DNA of 64,000 bases from Botryococcus braunii (lineage: Eukaryota; Chlorophyta; Trebouxiophyceae), in the NCBI GenBank assembly GCA_002005505.1, contig KV908681.1, positions 15,001 to 79,000 of the forward strand. The letters run 5' to 3'. Within the stretch, counting starts at the first letter, position 1. Each line of letters starts with the position of its first letter. Position numbers and translations under genes: made by a program. Below the pieces are notes generated by a model, which saw nothing but the letters and a program-made list of their open reading frames with translations, had not been told where the DNA came from and searched no databases. Below, piece after piece: positions 56,654 through 64,000 of the stretch.

Positions 56654-58368
56654 CTGTGTGTGTGTGTACGCGCGCGCGGTAGTCACGTCCAAGTTGAGTA
56701 TCCATGGCTGTGAGGCTGCTTTTGTATTGTTTTTAATTGAGGTTTCATATGGGTTCCCACTTGAAATCAATTTTGTCAATTTTGGCATTCTTTTAAATGC
56801 CACTAGTATTGTTCTTCAGCCACACAATGCCAATCTCAGCAGGGAGGCAGAGAGGGGAGAGGGTACGGTCAGGCACCTGCAATGCCGCCTTGAGAGGCTG
56901 TAAGTTTGGTGTTGCTGTTGAAGGGGTTTTGCTGCACACCCAACTGTGAGCCGTAGGTGTACGCGGTGTTGTTCCTGCACCACAGGCATCGTTTCACATT
57001 AACGTTTGGGTAGGTAACATCCTGCAGAAATCTGTGTTCCTGCAAGAACACAGATTTCTGCATCTGTGTTCTTGCAGAAATCTGTTCTCTTGCATTCATC
57101 TTTCGCAGTTGGGAGAGCAGCCATGGGACATCCTATGTGCACATTTGAAACTTGTCATGCGACAATGGCGTGTTCACATCTGCAACACAGGACCCAGTCA
57201 GGTGAATATCCAGTGTTCAGTGCCAAGAAGGCAGGCAGGCGCGTGCTGTACTCAATTTTTAGAAGTGCGGTTTTTCATATTCAACAAGCTCCCAACGAGC
57301 AAAGTTGCCTGCAGGCAATCATAAGCATTAGTAATAGGCGTGCAACGAGCAGTAAGGGGGGCACTCACGTGAAACCAGCCGAGACCGTAGTCGACTTAGT
57401 GTTGTTGGGGTTGATGATGCCGGTGGTAATGACATTCAGATTGGCAGTGGCTGTTCCATTGCCGAGGATAACATTGCTTACGGGATCTACTTTGCCAAAG
57501 GTGACGGTTTTGATGCCATTGTTCACCGAACTTGCGATGTTGTTGAGGACCTTCCCGTTCTGCTTGACACCGCGAGTGTGGGTGTATGCTGCGAATACAG
57601 CGTCCTGCACCGAAGGGGCATAAGTTAATCCTTTTTATAGCAAAAGTTGGAGATGAATTCATTGGCCTTCCATCCTTTAAAAAGACATGGAAACGGTAAG
57701 GAATTCAAGATCCTGCCAAGCGTGTTAGCAATCTACAGGGGGGTTCATTGTTAGACATTTCCAAGTCGACATGTCCAGGTTGAAATGTGATTTGAGGGAT
57801 CTTGCGACTCGCGACTGCTTGCCTCCTTGTACCTTGAATGCCAGCCATGGAGAAAGACACAGCCCCAGAGATCACGAATGAAGAGGAGTCGAATGACCAT
57901 CTCGGACCAACTTATTCCTTCAAGCAACCACAATGAGGATCAAAGGTTCATTCCTGATGTTTTAAAGGAACTCATCATCTTATATTCCATCAACCGCCTT
58001 CTCGGCATTTGCTCCGTAGTCAATAACTGTCGCCTTGATTTTGAAGGCCCGATGACGAGCCGCACATACTGACGAAGAAATTTGCTTCTAAAACCAGTTA
58101 AAAATTGAATTAAACTGCTTTGAATCACGTCTGTAAAGGGATCTTGGAGATAACGTTGCAATTGTCGGTTCTCCGGAAGGGAAACCTCGCATAGCACAGC
58201 ATTTTTACCCTGAAATAAAGGCTTTGATGTCTCTTAATTCTTTTAATTAGTCAGGGACAAATTTTGATGGAGGCGGCTATGGCTTACCTGGTTATTGACC
58301 GTCCGAGCTGCGACGACCTGGGACGCCGCGATGAGGGCAATGCAGATTGATGCCACACGCTTGTTCAT
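56273..58368 (-). CDS. Small secreted protein, paralogue B (6 exons)
   Basis: Exons in reading order: 58288-58368, 57694-57732, 57369-57604, 56877-56974, 56687-56707 and 56273-56448, ending in TAA. With a 39-base exon 2 the coding length is 651 bases (216 residues). Exon sizes of 81, 236, 98 and 21 are identical to paralogue A. The signal peptide differs by one residue (Glu to Ala). Conserved blocks are DAVFAAYTHTRGVKQNG, KVDPVSNVILGNGTATAN and QISSQIKPGTNSSLFG. The donor after exon 2 has lost a G (CCGTTT instead of CCGGTT), so normal splicing would shift the frame. If the short intron is really coding, two 1-base insertions break it. Either way this copy may be damaged at that point. The family is unknown; secretion is inferred from the leader only. 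Confidence 0.6.
56586..56682. repeat. (GT)n array in paralogue B intron 5
   Basis: About 42 GT units then CG units; equivalent to the array at 38950-39070. Confidence 0.95.
57023..57062. repeat. Perfect 17-bp stem hairpin in paralogue B intron 4
   Basis: TGCAGAAATCTGTGTTC, six bases, then its exact complement. Unit A lacks the first arm. Confidence 0.85.
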
Positions 58369-58499
58369 CCTACGTTAAACAAACAATATAATTTGATAAT
58401 GGTGGTTAATTCAAGTCTTTGTGATTGTCATTTGAGTCTTCTAGGCCGTCTCCGAGAGCTCCATTCTGAAAACTTCAACAACACCCACTGCAATTTGCA

Positions 58500-58510
58500 A
58501 TTATAAAGAG
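58500..58510 (-). promoter_or_regulatory. Candidate TATA box of paralogue B
   Basis: TTTATAAT on the minus strand about 135 bases before the ATG, conserved with paralogue A. Confidence 0.3.
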
Positions 58511-59686
58511 AGATTGCTGTACTAATTTTAAAATTAATCTTGGTCTTTTAAGTGACATGCTCTCTAGTCGAAGGATAACATTCTCTGGCTTACGCCTAGA
58601 ACGTTATGAAAGTCATGCAAGCAAACTATACATGTCACGACCTTCAATCGTATATAACTGAAACGAGCTATTCTTTAATAATAAATTTCAATTAAACAGG
58701 GCTGAACAATCTATCCCTACTTCAATGAGATATTCTGTTCTACGATCTCGACTGGCCGCCGCGCACCTGCTCTCGGCTGGGTTGCTTCTCTCAGCGATGG
58801 TTATGTAGCAAGATTAGGATTGTTTGGAAAAGACGAATGCCCAACAAATAGCGTGCGTCTTACAAAGCTGAGAGAATAGATTGTGATTGAGTGGAAGACT
58901 GGGACGCTGCTACAGGTATATAAAGCCTCGTAACCGTACCTCTCCAACTCCTGGAGCAGCCACGTACACCACTACCGTAAACATGATAGGTCATATCTGC
59001 GATTTTACGCTAGGGTACCGGGGAGCTACTGCTCTCGGCGGCTATTCATAAGCGGGCAGCTCGCCAATGTAGTAGCTGTACAAACGAACGGATGTACCCA
59101 AATGTACAAAGAAGCAGCCGCACCAGAAGACGGGTTGAGGCGGGTAGGCCGTACGGACTCGGAGATTCAGCACCATGCTGAAACCACGACTCTCGAACTC
59201 ATTGCAGGACGACGCAATGCTTACGACCACTGCCTGAAACGTGGTCCCCTACGTACCCGAAATGCGGAACCTGATTACCGAATGTCAGTAAGCTTTTCAT
59301 CCCGCGGTCGTTTGGTTAGCCATAACGCTCGCTCGGAAAAGGGGCCACGAGTGATTCTGGGCTCTGTTCAGTTAAGAACATTACTGGCCTTAACATCAAG
59401 TATATACCACGTGGGTCAGGTATACCGGACGGGTGCATCCCACCACCGGTGCAGAAAAGTGCATCGATGTTGAATGGTGCCGCCTCTATTGGCACACTGG
59501 CAATCTCGGAGAGTGACTCTCCGAACAGCACGTGCACATCTTGTCATTGCGGCACACTTTCAAGTTGGCCAGCGGCCACCTGCTGGTCCCTCCGCAAGCC
59601 CCTCCGTAGCCTTACCCCGACGGCTGTCCAGCTGAGCTGTTTCTGATTAATCAGTAGCTAACCCAGCGCTGCTAGCACAGAATTTC

Positions 59687-59716
59687 CAGTTAGAGGACTA
59701 TATAGTCCTCTAACTG
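59687..59716. repeat. 30-base perfect palindrome
   Basis: CAGTTAGAGGACTAT joined to its exact reverse complement with no spacer. Further out, GAATTTCCA and TGGAAAATTC form an imperfect second inverted pair. Confidence 0.9.
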
Positions 59717-59919
59717 AAGGGTGGAAAATTCAGGTCACGCACACTTTACAATTTTTTAACCCAGCTCACGACGTTCTAATTATATATACCAGGAGCATGC
59801 TGCAGTCCCATCTTGACCAAACTGCCCCATGTCCCTGCGGCCTGCGGCAACGGAAAAAAAAGTTTGTCTAGGTACCTTGTGAAAACAACTTTGCCTGAAC
59901 AAGGCGATTCAACGTGAAA

Positions 59920-60420
59920 TACTGTTGTCTCTTCCAGTCAGTGTTTGGCGTGTTAAGCAATTGTTTTAAGTTTCGTCTTGGAGTCCATGACTTACGGATA
60001 GTTCGTAGGAAGACGCACCCATATCCCCCGTTCATAGAGTTTATGTGACATTTGTGGCATAGCGGTGGGGGATGAGCATCATTTTGTGTTTATTGCCTCG
60101 CACTTGCTCAGGTTTGTGACCGCTACCCACATTTGTTCTCTCGTCCCCCTCGTGGTCACTGACGTGTACATAACTTCATTTGGCAAGAAAAGGATCAGGT
60201 GGCGGTTGTTAATTTTATATGTGATGCATTCCAGGCCCGTCAAGCCTTTCAGCAGCGGTGACTTGGCCCTTCTACATTATACAGTTATCAGTTTTGTTAT
60301 CCGTGTTATAGCATAGAATTATTCCAACTAGGTTCTCACATCACGATGGTTTATCCGGTCTGCATCTCATAATGCCCTCTGGGCTGGATTGATGTAATTC
60401 TTCTTCTTTTCTTTGCTTGC
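59920..60420 (+). mobile_element. 5'-truncated LINE copy
   Basis: Matches the 3' end of the LINE at 834-4640: the region coding for FRLGV, the CCHC motif (GDEHHFVF) and the 3' untranslated end (CTCATAATGCCCTC...GGCTGGA). Frameshifts and the loss of most of the element make it non-functional. Confidence 0.8.
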
Positions 60421-61207
60421 TTGCTTGTACGTGTTTGTTCGGTTGCCGGCTCCTTTGTTTGTTCTGTTGTATTGAGGATAAAGGGTGAACCCTTGGTGTG
60501 TTCTGTCACCTGCTCCTGTGTTTAACGAGAGAAGGGAAATACACAGTCTCAGGCCCCTGCACCCGGATTTGTTTGTCTGTTTGGTCACTTGTACGTACAT
60601 ATAGCTATATAGCGTTGAATTCGCTTCTCCAATTTAAAACTTGTCTGTCAAGCCGGAAACTGTTTTCATATCTGCAGACAGACCACGTGTTGATTATATG
60701 TATGCATATGGATGTTCAGCACGAATGCTGACTGGCGAACCCAAAGCAATATTGTAAATACGTAAACGTCCACACATATAGATGCTACAACGGAAGTAAC
60801 TCAACTGTACCGACCGGGTTGGAATAAACCCAAAATAAGATTTTAAATGAACTTTTTAGAGATGTGTACTTCATGATGTACACGGCACAAAGATGACCAT
60901 GTAGGCTTAACGTAAGCCTTTACAATGCAACAACTGCTAGCCATACGCAACATCAGTGCAAACGCAAAGAACCATTACCCCGCCCTGGGTGCTGCTCATC
61001 AGTTACCTGAGCTGTACCTGCAGGGATGAGTCTGAAAAATTTAAAGCCGGTACCCTCTTCCCCCTCCCTCTGCCGGGGGAAACAGTGCTGGGCTAGCGAC
61101 TCTGCGCAGCCACCCTGGCTGCCTTAGCGTACAACAGGTGTCACTCGGACTCACAACACCAGCAGCATAAGCAGGGCACCTGCACTAACAACATATATAA
61201 AACATAA

Positions 61208-61281
61208 ACATAAACATCATCATCATCATCAGCAACAAGAAGGATTAAGGCATGCCACTAGCGTTATCATTATCATTGTCG

Positions 61282-61317
<36 letters not shown>

Positions 61318-61456
61318 AGAAGGATTAAGGCATGCGCACTAGCGCTATCATCTATAGCGTTATCATCATCATTGTCGTCATCAGCATCATCTCATCATCA
61401 TCATCATCATCATCGTCATTGTCGTCCTGGCGATGATCGTCGTCATCATCATCATC

Positions 61457-61493
<37 letters not shown>

Positions 61494-61540
61494 GTCATCA
61501 TCATCATTGTCGTCGTCGTTGTCAGCATCATCATTGAGAA
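61208..61540. repeat. (ATC)n arrays
   Basis: Several CATCAT arrays with GTCGTC interruptions; AAGAAGGATTAAGGCATGC occurs twice between them. Confidence 0.95.
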
Positions 61541-62506
61541 CTCCGTAAAAGAGAACAACCACCAGCATTTTGGTGTTAAGGTCGATTGACAACAATGAGG
61601 AACGAGACTGAAACCCCTAAATATATTGCGTAACAGGGTAATAAGAACTTAGAAATGATTACATAATTTGGGTGTTAACCCCTCCCTCGGCTGGGGAGCA
61701 GCGCTGGCCAGCGCTGCGTCCATGGGCAGCTACCCTAGGCCCTTAGCAATTTCCGATGGCGTAGCTCAAACCTACCAATAGCTGTCCGTAGTCTTTCCGA
61801 CGGAGTTGAAAAGAAACAGAGTATAAAAGCTAAGAAATATGACCAGCAATTGAATCCTTTCAAGTGCTGGTCAGCTGAAAGGGTGGACAGTTATTTGAAG
61901 CACATAGATGCATCTGGTTGTGGTGGGAAAGTAAGCAGCGGAGACAAGGACATGCCAACACGTGCAGGTGCTTATGACTGGGTTAGAACTTCCACCGCTA
62001 TTTGTAGATTCAAATCGATTCATATCGAACATTAGGGCCGGTGGCCCACATCCGGGGAGAATGGGAATAATCGTGAGGTGGCCAGACGTGTTTACGAATC
62101 GCCGCCGTTCACGTTGAAAATCTGAACTTCAAACCGGGGGTGGGTGTCGGGTGTTTCTCAACATTCGAAAACGCACGGGTATCCTGGGTTGGCCAGATGC
62201 GTTTACGAATGGTCGCCTCCCACGTTCAAAGGATCCGTAACCCGTGACTTCTCCATAGCCCCGATGCGCTGGTTATCGACCCAACGTAAACCCCGGGATT
62301 ACAAACTCGGTCGAATCCACGCGGATCAAGTCCGTGGCTTGTTCGAAGACAGACCGAGAAACCTTTTTGGCAGCGATTCTGCATCCTTTGGTATTACACA
62401 CAAGAGTGATGAACACCCTCGGCAAGCGGATCCCTACAAGGAACCTGTTCGTTGCTCCAATGCGATAATACACAAAGAATCTCAGAGATTACACATTAAG
62501 TTATAT

Positions 62507-62532
62507 AATACATCACATATATGTGATGTATT
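62507..62532. repeat. 26-base perfect palindrome
   Basis: AATACATCACATA joined to its exact reverse complement. Confidence 0.9.
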
Positions 62533-63105
62533 TGTGATACTGTTGTGCACACACACTAGAAGAATATGCTGGAAAACGCGTTACTGCTGCCACATGGACA
62601 CAAAGGGAGGCCTACATAGTCGCACAACAGAGCAGTCCTTGGTCAAATCAGACTCCGGCTCGGCTTTGGGGTTCTTCCACGCGTCCCTTCACAAAATTCA
62701 CCCCATATCTAAAAAAGTTTCACAGCTATGCTAGTCCTCAAAGTCTGTGTGGGTCTCCTCAGAGCGGGACCGGAACTTCCGTCTGTGGTCACGGTCATAG
62801 TTGTTTCTCGTCCTGAAGGCCCCTTTTTCTCGTCTTGGCTCTTGTCCCCTCCTTGGCTGTACAGTGTTCTGGGGCTTTCCTGCCCCTCATTTTCTGCTTC
62901 TCGTCCAGCATGAGTTTTTTGTGGTTAGTGTCCCGTATCTGTCAGTGCTCCGTCTATTGTGTGCTCGGCTTCGAAGAATCCTCCATCTCTTCATGCCCTT
63001 TGGGCCATGGGGGCCCTTGGGGGGGGGGGGGGGAGGGGAGATGTACTTCCTCCTCCTCTCCTTCTTCTTACTCTTCATTCGTTTCCTACCCCACATCTCT
63101 CTCAC

Positions 63106-63298
63106 TTGCACTCCATGACACTCTGACTCTAGCCCTCTGCAGATTTGGGCAACTACAGCGAAAAATGTGGAATCCTGATTAGAATTGATAAGATTAGGCT
63201 GCACTTGCACTTCATGACACTCTGACTCTACCCCTGCAAAATTGGTAAAATACAGCGAAAAATGTAGGATCCTGATTAGGCTTGATAAGATTAGGCTA
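63106..63298. repeat. Tandem duplication of about 96 bases
   Basis: Two copies share CATGACACTCTGACTCTA, ACAGCGAAAAATGT, ATCCTGATTAG and TTGATAAGATTAGGCT blocks. Confidence 0.85.
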
Positions 63299-63602
63299 CC
63301 TTCTGTTAGTGGCGTTGCGTGGGGGTATGCACACGTGTGCACTGTCTAAATTTGTGTGGTAGTTTTCACATGACGTTGATCTATTCATCCACCCTTCCCC
63401 CGGGGTGTGTACAGGCTAATGCACATGGTGAATTGTTCCTATAGTAGCTACACGTGGTGTTTGTCCCTGTACCCTTGAGATAGGCACGTGCATCCACACA
63501 TTTTCCCACACGCACAGCACTTTTTCTTATACCAGTGACTTCCCTCTCCACTTCTACCGAGTGATGAGTCTGAACCCGTCCAGCACTGAAGTCCTCTGAG
63601 AC

Positions 63603-63830
63603 CACCGATCTCAGCTGGGTGTAACAACGAGTGCCTAGTGTCGTGCTGTCTCCGTCTAGCTATCTCAGCTCAGTGTACCAACGAGTGCTTAGTGTAGTGC
63701 TACCACAATATTGAGATGGCAACATAAATGTAGCTGTCTCAGCTGGGTGTACCAACGAGTGCTTAGTGTCGTGCTATCTCCGTGTAGCTATCTCAGCTCA
63801 GCACACTAGTGTACCTAGGTCAACGAGTGC
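63603..63830. repeat. Tandem repeat of 50-65 bases
   Basis: Four copies of AGCTATCTCAGCT(C/G)(A/G)GTGTACC plus AACGAGTGCTTAGTGTCGTG, with variable spacing. Confidence 0.85.
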
Positions 63831-64000
63831 TGGGCCACAAAACAACTCCAATATTGGAATTCCGATTAAATTTGCTCCCGTTTATTGGTGCAATGTGGTT
63901 GCAGTGACAGGAACCAGCCCGGCAGATTGGAGACTGGAGTGCCAGCCCTCGCTGGTGTGATACCTAAGATAGCTTTGCAACGACGATAGCGTTAGTCCAG

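Larger units (their letters stand above)
52190..59760. repeat. Segmental duplication, unit B
   Basis: Second unit of the tandem duplication, with junction-like sequences (ACGTTCTAAT ... CTGCCCC) at 52197 and again at 59769. Relative to unit A it carries an extra 1 kb at 53705-54737, a 596-bp transposon at 55417-56012, and it lacks the GGGTCAGGGATA array. Confidence 0.85.
60421..64000. other. Gene-poor region
   Basis: No gene recognised. A 196-codon frame at 62144-62734 (+) has no recognisable motif. The region holds an ATC array, a palindrome and several small duplications. Confidence 0.4.

Noticed and set aside
62144..62734. A 196-codon + strand frame
   Set aside because: No recognisable motif, it overlaps a small duplication and a palindrome, and no neighbouring splice pattern was found.

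Overview
This window is nuclear DNA of a eukaryote, most likely a green-lineage alga. A charophyte such as Chara fits best, but that is inference. The evidence is spliced genes with GT-AG introns, a eukaryotic type II glutamine synthetase, a plant-type formiminotransferase-like protein, a chromodomain-bearing Ty3/gypsy element and a very heavy load of (CA)n and (GA)n arrays inside introns. Most long open frames here are translations of these dinucleotide arrays and are not genes.

Layout. 1-4640: a LINE with one long APE-endonuclease/reverse-transcriptase frame on the + strand. 4650-8480: a second, unrelated non-LTR element on the - strand, converging on the first. It has a restriction-like endonuclease, is broken by three single-base deletions, and has a 5' end made of tandem monomers. 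8733-12817: a seven-exon formiminotransferase-like gene (+). 13100-15649: minisatellites. 15650-21501: an eight-exon glutamine synthetase gene (+). 23516-28712: a young, non-coding LTR retrotransposon with identical target duplications. 30197-33861: exons of a - strand gene with a probable helical-repeat protein. 35440-59760: a tandem segmental duplication whose two units each carry a six-exon gene (-) for a small secreted protein of unknown family. The first unit is split by about 9.9 kb of later DNA holding a complete 7.26-kb chromovirus (42106-49368, -) and a C-rich satellite. The second unit carries a 596-bp hAT-like element (55417-56012). 59920-60420: a 5'-truncated copy of the first LINE. 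60420-64000: simple repeats and small duplications, with no gene recognised.

The two metabolic genes lie head to tail. One belongs to the folate-linked glutamate formiminotransferase family and the other makes glutamine from glutamate. Nothing shows that this pairing is more than proximity. The exon models rest on splice signals, on phases that close exactly, and on recognised family motifs. They were worked out by eye and have no transcript support. The most unusual items are the chromovirus (RGG-box Gag, two in-frame stops, near-identical LTRs), the LTR element with a duplicated segment that looks like a newborn intron, the monomer-type 5' end of the RLE element, and the diverging secreted-protein paralogues.
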